Part shown: one piece after another, positions 33,817 through 42,517 of the stretch | How positions within the stretch are numbered: the stretch's first letter is position 1 | Layout: each line of letters begins with the position of its first letter | Assembly (NCBI GenBank): GCA_016703605.1 | Contig: JADJBU010000001.1 | Span: 62,001 to 126,000 of the forward strand | Reading direction: 5' to 3' | Source: Candidatus Villigracilis adiacens | Lineage (GTDB): Bacteria > Chloroflexota > Anaerolineae > Anaerolineales > Villigracilaceae | DNA length: 64,000 bases | Position numbers and translations under genes: made by a program | Notes under the pieces: model-generated | What the model saw: the letters and a program-made list of their open reading frames with translations, nothing else | What the model was told of the DNA's origin: nothing | The model's database searches: none

Positions 33817-34554
33817 CTATATCAGTGAAGTTTTTTCCAACTCCGCATCGAACTGTTTTAATTCCGCCTGCTCAGTTTGCAAAGCTTGCAACAATGCCGG
33901 TACTTTTACGGCGACCTGCTTTGCATCGCGCCCTTTCAGGCTGACAATGCCTGTCACAACACTATCCACGGCGTTGTTTGTGCCGGTCAGTTGCGCCTCA
34001 AAGCGCGAGAGCAGCGTCCCCACGTTTTTCATCTGCGTCTTGCGCGTTTGCAGCGACGAGTGCGCTTCTTCAAATTCCCTTTTCTCGTTGTCGTTCGCGG
34101 CGGCGGCGATGCTTCTTTGCATGGACTCTATGTCCTCGTCGAAACTGCTGGCTGCCAATTGTTGAACGGAAAAGTTATTATCCAGCGCGGTCATGTTTAA
34201 ACTGAGTTGATAGGCATGTTCGGTCAGTTCATCGAGTGCATCTTGTACCGGCAGGACGTTTCGTCGAAACGCGGGGGAGACGCCCTGCAAGGAATTGAAG
34301 ATCGAAATGCGCGCCCGGTCGAGGCGGTCAAACCGATTTTGAAAACGCTGTGCGAGCGGTTCGCGGGATTGGCGGCTGAAGGTCATCTGCAAGCCGGGGT
34401 CGCGCGCCACCGCAATGATCATGATGAGCCAGAAGACCAGCCCAACAGGCGCCAGCCACCAGGCAGAACACAGCCCGGCAGCCACCGTCAGCGCCAGCAT
34501 GGATAAATTAAGCGGATGCAGTAACGAGGAGAGAAGAGGCGGGCGATTGGTCAT
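33817..34554 (-). CDS. membrane-anchored coiled-coil protein
   Basis: A 245-residue protein with two adjacent helices at residues 18-48 and a long charged, helical remainder (DELTEHAYQLSLNMTALDNNFS, EHSSLQTRKTQMKNVGTLLSRFEAQL, EQAELKQFDAELEKT) that should form coiled coils facing the cytoplasm or periplasm. I do not recognise a family. Its stop-to-start spacing with the VWA lipoprotein gene is three bases (34554 and 34558), so the two are cotranscribed. A structural or scaffold role next to the VWA protein is inference. Confidence 0.75.
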   Translation of the reverse strand: MTNRPPLLSSLLHPLNLSMLALTVAAGLCSAWWLAPVGLVFWLIMIIAVARDPGLQMTFSRQSREPLAQRFQNRFDRLDRARISIFNSLQGVSPAFRRNVLPVQDALDELTEHAYQLSLNMTALDNNFSVQQLAASSFDEDIESMQRSIAAAANDNEKREFEEAHSSLQTRKTQMKNVGTLLSRFEAQLTGTNNAVDSVVTGIVSLKGRDAKQVAVKVPALLQALQTEQAELKQFDAELEKTSLI

Positions 34555-34557
34555 GGC

Positions 34558-36225
34558 TTAGAAGAAGGTCGCAATTTCATCGTAAATTTTTTGGATGGTT
34601 TCCGGTGAACTGTCATATTGCTTGCCGCCGCTGGGTTCCGCGAGCTGTTTCAGGATGTCAGAATCAGCGTCGCCGCCAAAGGCAATAGTGAAGACCTTGA
34701 TGGCATTGCCGCCTTCCTCTTCCGAATCTTGGATCTTTTGAATGACCTCATCCAGCGATACAAGTGAGGCGGTATCTTCACCGTCACTCAACACCACAAT
34801 GGCGCGGATGTGATTCGGGTCGCCCTCTGCTTGTAAATCTTGATAAGCCTTCAACGTGGCGTCGTACAGGCTGGTATCGTTCTGCTCGAAGACGCCCGAA
34901 ACACTGTCGATCACTTGCTGGCGTTTTTCGCCGATGGGGGAGAGCGGCGTAAGGGTTGTGATCTGGTCGTTGAACAGGTCAATGCGCAGGCGGTCGCGGT
35001 CATCCAATTTTTGAACGAATTGGATCAAGCTTGAACGCGCCGTAGTGATCTTGTCTCCGCGCATACTGCCGGAGATATCCATCACTACGATCAAGTCAAC
35101 AGGTTTTTTGGTCATGCGCCACAGACCTTCGATGCCGGTGATGACAGCGGCGCTGGGTATTTCAAGAATGGTTTGCGGCTGGGAGATGTCCACGCCATGT
35201 TCGGCATTCAGCGGCGATGTGAGTGGAATGGATGGGTCGGCAGGGCGGAAGCCGTATTCTAGCGCTTTCAACTGTTGGGGTTTATCAAGCAGGAAGGCTT
35301 CGAACAATTCTGCCGCTTCTTTTTGTTCAGGCGTAACCCAGGGCGCATTGAGTATTGCATATGGGTTGTTCGTCCAAAACGTGCCTTCTTTTGGGTAGAT
35401 CGCCACCACCGCCACCTGCGACGATGTACCGCTGATGCGTTTCGCCTCCTGCGCTACGATCAGGTTTTCATACAAAACTGCCGCGCTCAGGTACGACGGT
35501 CCGCGTTCGAACATGCGCTCACCAAAGAACCCAGTACTTGTTCCATAGTGGATGATACTGCTCTCAACCTCGGTCATAAACTCTTTGAGTTCGGGTGATT
35601 GCAGGTCGGCTTCGGTTAATCCGCGCTGCTTGCCCAGCCCGGCATAGGTCTCTGCGATGATGGAAGTAATTCCGCTGTTGCTATACGCGGGATGGGTATG
35701 CCCGAATTTGAAGAGTCCCCATTCGGGATGCTCATAGGCTGACCAACCTTCTTCTGATGTAGCAAGTTGTGCAATATCTTCCCACCCAATGGCTTTATCG
35801 GGCCAGCCCAGGGCTTGTGCCATCGGTCGCCACATGGCGATCACAACAGGACTTAGCACCAGATCATTCGGGGTACCGATCACCAGATCATCGGCATGGG
35901 TATTCTTCCATTCGGCATTGGCGACGGGAATATAAATGGAAGAGGCGGGACTCCAGACAGTGGGCTGGAGCGTGCCATCAATGATGCCGCGCACCGATTC
36001 GATCGACCCGATAGCTGTTGCCTCCACGACTATGGTTTTTCCATCTGACGTCTGGTTCCGCGCTTCGTTGAACTGCTGAACCAACGGCTCCAGCCATTCC
36101 CTTTTCTCCGAGCCGTAGGCAATGCTGACCGTGACCTGCTCGCCAGGGATGAATTGTTCCACTGCACTGCATGCGCTTAAGATAAGCGAAAGAATTGTAA
36201 AAATGGATAGGATGCGAAGTTTCAT
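34558..36225 (-). CDS. lipoprotein with binding-protein domain fused to a VWA domain
   Basis: A 555-residue lipoprotein (lipobox LSAC at about residue 19). Residues ~30-350 resemble a family 1 solute-binding protein (VSIAYGSEKREWLEPLVQQFNEARN, NAPWVTPEQKEAAELFEAFLL, GFRPADPSIPL). Residues ~370-555 are a von Willebrand A domain with a complete MIDAS: DISGS, the Thr in NDTSLYDA and the Asp in LSDGEDTAS. The fusion places a metal-dependent protein-binding domain on a binding-protein scaffold outside the cell. The upstream gene 36235-37443 is a paralogue without VWA. There are no permeases nearby, so transport is not implied. Confidence 0.85.
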   Translation of the reverse strand: MKLRILSIFTILSLILSACSAVEQFIPGEQVTVSIAYGSEKREWLEPLVQQFNEARNQTSDGKTIVVEATAIGSIESVRGIIDGTLQPTVWSPASSIYIPVANAEWKNTHADDLVIGTPNDLVLSPVVIAMWRPMAQALGWPDKAIGWEDIAQLATSEEGWSAYEHPEWGLFKFGHTHPAYSNSGITSIIAETYAGLGKQRGLTEADLQSPELKEFMTEVESSIIHYGTSTGFFGERMFERGPSYLSAAVLYENLIVAQEAKRISGTSSQVAVVAIYPKEGTFWTNNPYAILNAPWVTPEQKEAAELFEAFLLDKPQQLKALEYGFRPADPSIPLTSPLNAEHGVDISQPQTILEIPSAAVITGIEGLWRMTKKPVDLIVVMDISGSMRGDKITTARSSLIQFVQKLDDRDRLRIDLFNDQITTLTPLSPIGEKRQQVIDSVSGVFEQNDTSLYDATLKAYQDLQAEGDPNHIRAIVVLSDGEDTASLVSLDEVIQKIQDSEEEGGNAIKVFTIAFGGDADSDILKQLAEPSGGKQYDSSPETIQKIYDEIATFF

Positions 36226-36234
36226 TTTTTGCCT

Positions 36235-37443
36235 TTATCTACTTACGTTCCTCGACCAAAAATCTCTTAGGGTGTTCAAAACATTTCCGGCAGGGATTTC
36301 CACATCCGGCAAATTGGAGAGGTCGGCACGGAAGCCGTTGGCGGCGTAGCGGTCGAAAGGCGAGCCGGTCTGTTCGAGCGGAATGGATGTGTCCACTGGA
36401 CGGAAACCGTATTTGAGCAACGCCAGTTTTTGCGCGGGTTCGCTTGTGAGGTAATCCATAAACAATATTGCGGCTTCGGTTTGCTGGGGCGTGACCCAAT
36501 CGGTATTGAGGATACAGAAGGGATGGTCACTCCACAGCTGTGCGGGCGGATAATACACACGCAATTCGCCGTAGCGTCCCACGGCGTTCTCGGCTTGCTC
36601 AATCGCAGTGGCTTCGTACACGGCTACAATGTCGAAGGTGCTGGGACCGTAAACCACCATCTTTTCCATGAGCGGACCGGTGCTGTATTCAAATGTCCCA
36701 ATCGAAGATTCAGTTTCGAGGAACCATTGTTGATATTCGGTATTCGAAAGAATGTCCGATGCGCTCAGGTTGGAGGTTTTGCCATAATAGCCGTAGGTCA
36801 TGAGCAGCGTGGTCATGAATCCGCTATTGGATTTGAGCGGGTCGGTGTGCCCGAATTTGACGTAGCCCCACTCAGGATGATTGAGCGCTGCCCAACCTTG
36901 CGGGTCGGTCAGCGCATTGTGCAAGTCTTTCCAAAGCGATTTGCCGGGTTGATTGCCCCATAATACATCGGCACGTTCCTTCCACGCCACCAACACCAGC
37001 GGGGTGGTGACGACGGGGCGGCAAGAGGTTCGGTCGGCGGGATTCACTATTGGGTTACCGAATTTCACAGTGGACGAATCAACCATCGCCGCGATCTGAA
37101 GCGAGCTTGCCGGGCTGACGATGACCGGCTGGCGAGTCCCATCCAGCACGGCGGCGTTGATTTCCCACGATCCCATCTTCTCCAATTCAATCTGAACCGG
37201 ATGCCCATCGATGGTTGGGTTGGTGGCTTCAAAATCAGCAATGACCTCGCTCAGCCAGGCTTCCTTTTCGGTGGAATACAAAACCGAAACCACCACCGGC
37301 TCGGGCGGTGGAAGGATCAGTTCGCGTAGGGGCGCGTATGCGATGGGGCGAAATGAGGGGAGGAGCAGGGCGGCGACCAAAACCCCAACGGCTGCCAACG
37401 CGTAAAGAACAAATAAGAACCAGTTGAACTTTGGTGTATACAT
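36235..37443 (-). CDS. membrane-anchored solute-binding-like protein, paralogue of the VWA fusion
   Basis: A 402-residue protein with one N-terminal helix (FNWFLFVLYALAAVGVLVAALLL, about 8-28) and no lipobox, so it is held by a signal anchor. The body mirrors the binding part of the neighbouring VWA lipoprotein: VSVLYSTEKEAWLSEVIADFEATN, ALNHPEWGYVKFGHTDPLKSNSGF, and GFRPVDTSIPLEQ near the end. The gene ends nine bases before the VWA gene. The pair looks like a tandem duplication in which one copy gained or lost the VWA domain. The ligand is unknown. Confidence 0.8.
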   Translation of the reverse strand: MYTPKFNWFLFVLYALAAVGVLVAALLLPSFRPIAYAPLRELILPPPEPVVVSVLYSTEKEAWLSEVIADFEATNPTIDGHPVQIELEKMGSWEINAAVLDGTRQPVIVSPASSLQIAAMVDSSTVKFGNPIVNPADRTSCRPVVTTPLVLVAWKERADVLWGNQPGKSLWKDLHNALTDPQGWAALNHPEWGYVKFGHTDPLKSNSGFMTTLLMTYGYYGKTSNLSASDILSNTEYQQWFLETESSIGTFEYSTGPLMEKMVVYGPSTFDIVAVYEATAIEQAENAVGRYGELRVYYPPAQLWSDHPFCILNTDWVTPQQTEAAILFMDYLTSEPAQKLALLKYGFRPVDTSIPLEQTGSPFDRYAANGFRADLSNLPDVEIPAGNVLNTLRDFWSRNVSR

Positions 37444-37632
37444 TCTGTCTTCTCTAACTATAAGCGAAGTGGAAATTTAATCAGTTAAGGAATTGTTAAT
37501 GGCTTCTTCGATGGTTAATAATGTGCTGCCTGCAGAGTGTGTATGAAAAGACATCATTGTGCTTGCAAGAAAATGAAATGGCATCGCAAGGGAGTTGAGA
37601 GATGAGATTAGTCACAGCCGTTTTGAAGCGGA

Positions 37633-37935
37633 TCATATTTTGTTTTCCCGATTTTGACCCTTTCCAGATGGTTCCCGGATCAGTTGGTATGTCAAAGCGC
37701 CCAGGATTGCCCCGATGATGGGTGCAATCAAGTATAGCCATTGATGTTCCCAATTTCCATTAATAAGTGCGGGTCCAAACGAACGGGCTGGGTTCATGGA
37801 TGCTCCGCTAATAGGTCCGCCCCATAACGGGTTTACCATGACGCTTATAATAGCCGCCAGTTGTCCGACAGCCTTTGTGTCGATTAACACAGCCGTAATC
37901 ATAAATATAAGCGCAGCCGTAAGAAGTACTTCCAA
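37633..37935 (-). pseudogene. aquaporin/MIP channel, C-terminal half only
   Basis: About 100 residues match the second half of a MIP channel: SGASMNPARSFGPALI contains the second NPA box and ISVMVNPLWGGP and YLIAPIIGAILGALTYQL are membrane segments. The first NPA half is missing. Directly upstream the minus strand changes into the N-terminal part of a transposase, so an insertion followed by deletion removed the 5' end. The open frame begins with a TTG and has no ribosome site. Confidence 0.8.
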
Positions 37936-37936
37936 C

Positions 37937-38042
37937 GGCTGATTTCGCCATTCAGCAGTGTGGATAGTCCCGTAGCGCTTGTTTGCCCGAAGGCGCTAAT
38001 CAGGTAATTGCTGTACAGATCGAGTAGTTTGCCGTTTTTCAT
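37937..38042 (-). pseudogene. transposase N-terminal fragment, copy 2
   Basis: The minus strand from 38042 reads MKNGKLLDLYSNYLISAFGQ, then TSATGLSTLLNGEIS, the start of a transposase, and breaks off at the aquaporin remnant about 37937 in a different frame. It matches copy 1 at 24843-24907 through FGQT, and the flank TTGGTAGATG is also shared. No intact copy is in the window. Confidence 0.78.
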
Positions 38043-38084
38043 CTACCAAGTTTACGCGAATTAATTATTTCTGCATGAAACGCT

Positions 38085-38155
38085 CTTCGACTGTGCTCCT
38101 TGACGTTCACTCGTCGCTCCGCTCAGGGCGGCTGCTCTTCCGCGCGTAGTCGAAG
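38085..38155. repeat. hairpin repeat of TCGAAGGG/CTCAGGG type
   Basis: Arms CTTCGACT and AGTCGAAG enclose a GC-rich stretch with CTCCGCTCAGGGCGG. It resembles the dispersed repeats at 18892-18917 and 57874-57943. It lies in the ~250 bases between the transposase remnant and the FW-domain lipoprotein, which otherwise hold nothing recognisable. Confidence 0.5.
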
Positions 38156-38296
38156 GGCAAGTGCCTAAGGTTAAGAAATAGTCTCTAAGAAGAATCCCGC
38201 TCCCGAATCCATCTACCAAATCAAAGCCACGTTGAACGATTCCAACAACTATAAAAGGATTTGCTTTGATAATGCTGCGAAGAAAAGGATTGCGGA

Positions 38297-38956
38297 TTAT
38301 TCCTGCTCTTCCTCCGTCTCATCTTCCGAGACGACGATCTGCACGAAGATGGTTTCGCCGAATACATTGCCCATACCGTCGGTGAGGATCCAGTATCCCG
38401 TGTACGTTCCCTCCGCTTCCGGGGCGGTCAGGCTGACGGATATTTTGGCTTCTTCTCCCGGCGCGACGTATTGATTGATGGGCGTGGTTTCGCCGTCCAT
38501 GTCGTAGCCGCTGACGAAGATCAGGCTGTATTCGCCCCGCCAGGCGCAGGCGCCGGTGTTTTTGAGCTGCCAGATTTTTTTGAACGGCTCGCCCGGCATG
38601 AGTACGGTTCCGTCCTTGATGGTGATGTCTTTGAGGTAGATCGAATTGGCGCATTTGGAGTAGCCCGTGATGCTGGTGAGATACGGCAGCGGCGTGGCAT
38701 ACGTTTTGGGTCTGGCGGTCAGGGTCAGGGTGGGGAGAGGCGTCTGGGTGGGGGCGGGAGTCGCTGTCGGCGTGGAAGTCGCTTTGAGGGTGGGGATCGT
38801 CTCCGGTATCGGAGTCGCCGCAGATGTTAATGCCTGAGCCGCCTGGGTGTAAACCTGCGGGTTGTATTGGGATTCAGAGTCTGTGTCGGCTGCAGATTGA
38901 GCGCACGCGCTGATAAAAATGGCGAGAATAAAAAAAGGGATGAGTTTGCTTTTCAT
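38297..38956 (-). CDS. lipoprotein with NBR1-type FW (Ig-like) domain, copy 1
   Basis: A 219-residue lipoprotein: lipobox ISAC at about residue 18, a Thr/Pro-rich linker (residues ~45-90), then one FW domain (DGTVLMPGEPFKKIWQLKNTGACAWRGEY, VAPGEEAKISVSLTAPEAEGTYTGYWILTDGMGNVFGETIFVQIVV). The conserved W and G residues of the fold are in place. It ends with an acidic tail. It is the last gene of the minus-strand efflux operon. A paralogue at 48216-48956 lies on the other side of the locus. The role is unknown; surface protein binding is a reasonable guess. Confidence 0.85.
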   Translation of the reverse strand: MKSKLIPFFILAIFISACAQSAADTDSESQYNPQVYTQAAQALTSAATPIPETIPTLKATSTPTATPAPTQTPLPTLTLTARPKTYATPLPYLTSITGYSKCANSIYLKDITIKDGTVLMPGEPFKKIWQLKNTGACAWRGEYSLIFVSGYDMDGETTPINQYVAPGEEAKISVSLTAPEAEGTYTGYWILTDGMGNVFGETIFVQIVVSEDETEEEQE

Positions 38957-38959
38957 GGC

Positions 38960-40396
38960 TTATTGTTCTATTCCGATGCCAAGCGCGACGGTATCACCTT
39001 CGTTCAAGCCGGACTTCACTTCGGCATACAGTTCATTCTGCGCGCCGATCTCGATGTATTGAAAGGCAAACCCGTTTTCGGTGACGAGGAAAACGGCGTA
39101 TCCATTTTCGGTTTGATGCAGCGCCTCGAGCGGGACGAGGAGAATGTTTTTCGCATCCAGGCTGATGACCTCCACCGAAGCCGATGCGCCGATGGGCAAA
39201 TTGATTTCACTGATCGGCGCGTCAATTGTCACCGTACCATGCACCGCTGTGGAATTGCCGCTGGCGTAAAGTTCGCTGTCCACGCTGGAAATTGTGCCGG
39301 TAAATGTTGAGTCGGGCAGCGCGTCGAACGTGACTTCGGCAGGGTAGCCTGCCGCGACATTATTCCAATCAGATTCATCCATGTACAGTTCGAGATAGGC
39401 TCGCGAAAGATCCGCGAGGGTGATAACCGTGTCTGTGCCTGCTTCATCGCCGATGGCAATCTCCACTGAAATGACCATGCCGTTGATGGGCGCGAATATT
39501 TTTGTTCCGTCGAGCGCGGCTTGGGCTTCGTCGAGCGCGCGTTTGGCGGCTTGAATATCAAGCAGACCTGGAATGCTTGTGCCTTTGGGAATTTCGCCGC
39601 TGGTCAGGGCGTCGTACATGACTCTGGCATCTGCAAGCGCAGCCTGCGCGTCGTCAATGGCGAGGCGGGCGAGTTGAATATCCGCTTCGGTTGGGATGGC
39701 GAGATAACTGCCGTCTTCACTGCGCTTCGTAAAATTCTCGAAAACGTATTCGTTGTAATACTCGTTGCGGGCTTCGTTCAGGTCAATTGCTGCGCCTTGT
39801 AAATAGGCTTCACTGGCTTCTACTTGCTGTTTTGCCTGTGCATTGTTTGGGTCTGCTTTCAGTTGGGTTTGCGCGGCTTCCAGCGTTTTTTGAGACTCAG
39901 CGATTTTTTCCTCCCAATACAAGACATCGGGACTGATGAGATATTCAAGGATGTAACGCGCATCGCTGTACTCTTTTTGTGCTTGCGCGAACGCATTCAG
40001 CGCCGAGGCGATGGCAGCGGGCGAGGTCAATTCCATGTAGGCGCGTTTGGCGGTGTCGTAATCTGCCTGCGCTTCGGTCGGGTCAACTTCTGCCAATAAA
40101 TCGCCAGCCTGAACCGTATCGCCTGGCTGGATGTAAACAGCCAACACGCTGCCACCCGCTGTGAAGGCGAGTTCTTCCGCGTCTTCAACAGACAACACGC
40201 CTGTCCCGCTCGCGGAAAGGGTCAACTCGCCGCGAGTCACAGTGGCGGTTTGCAAGCTGGATTCTTCCTCTACGGCTTTCGTCTGCGCTGCATAAACGGA
40301 ATATCCGCCCGCGCCTGCGATGACAATTATAAGAAGCGCGATACCAGCCCAGGCAGTTTTAGAGATTTTGGATAACCAGGTTTTTGCATTCATCAT
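38960..40396 (-). CDS. MacA/HlyD-type periplasmic adaptor, second copy
   Basis: A 478-residue membrane-fusion protein. One N-terminal helix (about 14-32) is followed by a beta-barrel/lipoyl half (LAFTAGGSVLAVYIQPGDTVQAGDLLAEVDPTEAQ), a long helical hairpin (~110-290), the second lipoyl half (GTKIFAPINGMVISVEIAIGDEAG) and a C-terminal barrel (PLEALHQTENGYAVFLVTENGFAFQYIEIG). It is clearly related to the adaptor at 43247-44731. Together with MacB-like components it would link export of a substrate across the envelope. It overlaps no gene; FW lipoprotein follows after three bases. Confidence 0.87.
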   Translation of the reverse strand: MMNAKTWLSKISKTAWAGIALLIIVIAGAGGYSVYAAQTKAVEEESSLQTATVTRGELTLSASGTGVLSVEDAEELAFTAGGSVLAVYIQPGDTVQAGDLLAEVDPTEAQADYDTAKRAYMELTSPAAIASALNAFAQAQKEYSDARYILEYLISPDVLYWEEKIAESQKTLEAAQTQLKADPNNAQAKQQVEASEAYLQGAAIDLNEARNEYYNEYVFENFTKRSEDGSYLAIPTEADIQLARLAIDDAQAALADARVMYDALTSGEIPKGTSIPGLLDIQAAKRALDEAQAALDGTKIFAPINGMVISVEIAIGDEAGTDTVITLADLSRAYLELYMDESDWNNVAAGYPAEVTFDALPDSTFTGTISSVDSELYASGNSTAVHGTVTIDAPISEINLPIGASASVEVISLDAKNILLVPLEALHQTENGYAVFLVTENGFAFQYIEIGAQNELYAEVKSGLNEGDTVALGIGIEQ

Positions 40397-40414
40397 CCGA
40401 GTTCATTTCTAATT

Positions 40415-41068
40415 TTAGGAACCCGCAATTTCCTGGAGATAATCAATCACGGTTTGAATCAATGGAGTAGGGACTCCGCCTCCGCTCATGCTTTGAGCGG
40501 GTTGCGCTTCCGTGCTTTGATCTCCGCCCTGGCTTTGAGTTCCGCCGGGCATTCCTCCGCCTGCGGGCATCCCCCCGCCATCAGGTGGAGCGCCGCCGGG
40601 CATTCCTCCACCATCGGGAGGGGCAAATCCGCCGCTGTTGCTTCCGCTACTGGAGTCGTCGCTTGTCTGCGGACGGTTGCCTCCACCCATGCCCAACCCG
40701 TTTTCCTGCATTACAGTGAACATATCTTCCTGCGAGAGCTGCATCGCTTCGATGGCTTGAGTCTGTTCGGGCGTCATCGTCTCACCGATCTGTTCGACAA
40801 GCGCGTCAGTTTCTTCCTGCGCGGCAGTGTCGCTTGAAAGCAGGGAGAGATACACCTGCCAAAGCGGAAGCAATTCTTGCGCCTGTTCCGGCGTTATGGC
40901 GTTGTCCGTATCTTTGAGGTTGAGCGTGCCGATAACCAGTTTGGTGATCTCCGGCAGTTCACCGCCGCCCGGCATGGACTGCATGTTGGGGGGATTGGTC
41001 TGGGATGACCCGCACGCCGAGAGGATGAGGGTGAGCAGGATCAACGTTGAGGTAAAAGTTTTTTTCAT
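40415..41068 (-). CDS. Gly/Pro-rich lipoprotein, copy 1
   Basis: A 217-residue lipoprotein with LSAC lipobox (Cys at about residue 19). A helical part contains AITPEQAQELLPLWQVYLSLLSS and MTPEQTQAIEAMQLSQEDMFTVMQENGLGMG. The C-terminal ~90 residues are low-complexity Gly/Pro/Ser repeats (PPDGGGMPGG), and the end is PLIQTVIDYLQEIAGS. A paralogue is at 47457-48194 with the same EQA-LLPLW, EQ-QAI and MQE-GL pattern. It lies between MacB permease and the second adaptor. A stalk or sensor function in the envelope is possible, not shown. Confidence 0.82.
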   Translation of the reverse strand: MKKTFTSTLILLTLILSACGSSQTNPPNMQSMPGGGELPEITKLVIGTLNLKDTDNAITPEQAQELLPLWQVYLSLLSSDTAAQEETDALVEQIGETMTPEQTQAIEAMQLSQEDMFTVMQENGLGMGGGNRPQTSDDSSSGSNSGGFAPPDGGGMPGGAPPDGGGMPAGGGMPGGTQSQGGDQSTEAQPAQSMSGGGVPTPLIQTVIDYLQEIAGS

Positions 41069-41117
41069 TGGATTTCCTTAATTGGTAATTGCTTAGACGC
41101 TTTTATGCCGAGATTCG

Positions 41118-41239
41118 GCGGGCTAAAGCCCTGCCTCAGTTCGTGAAAGTCGGTTGAAACCGACTTGTTGTGCCAGCCCGAAGGGCATCCATGCACTGAG
41201 CAGGGGATTTATCCCCGCGAATATGTGGCTGAATAGCCA
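41118..41239. repeat. cluster of five short hairpins in the efflux operon
   Basis: Successive stem-loops are at 41118-41134 (GCGGGCTAAAGCCCTGC), 41147-41166 (AAGTCGGTT/AACCGACTT), 41176-41186 (GCCCGAAGGGC), 41203-41216 (GGGGATTTATCCCC) and 41226-41239 (TGGCTGAATAGCCA). The spacer separates the MacB permease from the lipoprotein gene. It resembles multi-hairpin dispersed repeats seen in cyanobacteria and Chloroflexota. No coding frame is seen. Confidence 0.75.
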
Positions 41240-41290
41240 GCATTTTTTGAAATTAATTAATGGCGGGTTGGAGACCTGCCCTGCTATTTT

Positions 41291-42517
41291 TTATTCATAC
41301 CTCAACGCCTCAATGGGATCGAGTTTCGAAGCTTGGTCGGCGGGGTAATACCCGAAGAACGCGCCGACGATGGCAGATGAACCGAATGCCAGCAAAATCG
41401 AACTGACTGAGATCACGGTGCGCATATCGCTGAGAGCGCCAAAGATGTACGCGCCGCCCACGCCCACCAGCACCCCGATCAACCCGCCGATGATGCTGAG
41501 CAGGAGCGCCTCGGTAAGAAATTGAATGCGGATGTCGTTCGGGGTCGCTCCAATGGACTGGCGGATGCCGATCTCGCGTGTCCGTTCGGTGACGCTGACC
41601 AGCATGATGTTCATGATTCCGATGCCACCCACGATGAGCGAGACGCCCGCTACCCATGCCAGCAGCGAACGAAATGCGGCGGTTGTCGATTCCTGCGTTG
41701 AGATGATGTCCTGCTGCGTGGTCACGCTGAAATCGGCTGAGTCCAACGTCACATCATGGCGTTTGACGAGCAGCAATTCGATCTGGGTGATGATGTTGTC
41801 GAGATTGGCATCCGGGTCAACTTCCACATAGATCATGCGGACGCTGTCGCCCATGAAGCGGGCGAACTGGGATGGCGTGAACTTCTGAAAGACCACGCTG
41901 ATGGGAAGATAGGCGCGCGAGTCGAAGTCTGTATTGCCGACCAAGCCCTTTTCTGTAAAAACGCCAATCACAGCCTGTTTGGTATTCCCGATCTTGACGT
42001 ACTGCCCGATCGGGTTGGTTTCGCCGAAAAGTTCCTGCGCCAGGCTGTACCCAAGCACGACCACCTTGCTCTTGCGTTCGATCTCCTGGTCGTTGAAGTA
42101 ACGACCGTCCGAAATTTCCATATCGCGGACGGATGGAAAGCCCACCGTGGTCCCGAGGATTTCCACGTCTTCCAGGGTCACGTCGCCGTATTTGATGGTC
42201 TCGCTGGAATTCTGTTCCACCACCACAGCGGTTACGCCGGTTACGCCGTCTTCGATGGCTGCGGCATCATCATAGACCAGCCCGCCCTGCTGCGCTTGCC
42301 CCGGTCCACCGCGCATCATGGAACTTTGCACAAAGACCAGGTTCGAGCCGAGGCTGGTGATTTGGTCTTGAATTGTCGCTTCTGTCCCAGCGCTGATGGC
42401 AACCATGATGATGACAGCTGAAACGCCGATGATGATTCCCAGCATGGTGAGCAACGAGCGGATTTTATTCTTGAGGACGGCTTCCCATGCGATGGTTAGG
42501 GCTTCAGTTGGCTTCAT
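41291..42517 (-). CDS. MacB-type ABC transporter permease
   Basis: A 408-residue FtsX-type permease. Helix 1 (KIRSLLTMLGIIIGVSAVIIMVAISAG) is followed by a periplasmic MacB core domain (~45-270), and three C-terminal helices including IGIMNIMLVSVTERTREIGIRQSIGATPNDIRIQFL. This signature is standard for MacB-like mechanotransmission transporters. I start at the ATG at 42517, which lies within the last 14 bases of the ATPase gene, so the two are coupled. The usual MacB is one chain; here ATPase and permease are separate. Confidence 0.92.
   Translation of the reverse strand: MKPTEALTIAWEAVLKNKIRSLLTMLGIIIGVSAVIIMVAISAGTEATIQDQITSLGSNLVFVQSSMMRGGPGQAQQGGLVYDDAAAIEDGVTGVTAVVVEQNSSETIKYGDVTLEDVEILGTTVGFPSVRDMEISDGRYFNDQEIERKSKVVVLGYSLAQELFGETNPIGQYVKIGNTKQAVIGVFTEKGLVGNTDFDSRAYLPISVVFQKFTPSQFARFMGDSVRMIYVEVDPDANLDNIITQIELLLVKRHDVTLDSADFSVTTQQDIISTQESTTAAFRSLLAWVAGVSLIVGGIGIMNIMLVSVTERTREIGIRQSIGATPNDIRIQFLTEALLLSIIGGLIGVLVGVGGAYIFGALSDMRTVISVSSILLAFGSSAIVGAFFGYYPADQASKLDPIEALRYE

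Noticed and set aside
37444..37632. Spacer upstream of the binding-protein-like gene searched for an RNA or gene
   Set aside because: I see no stem with a T-run, no coding frame and no repeat shared with other spacers.
40454..40837. 127-residue plus-strand frame
   Set aside because: It is antisense to the Gly/Pro-rich lipoprotein, and its Ser/Ala richness mirrors that gene's low-complexity end.
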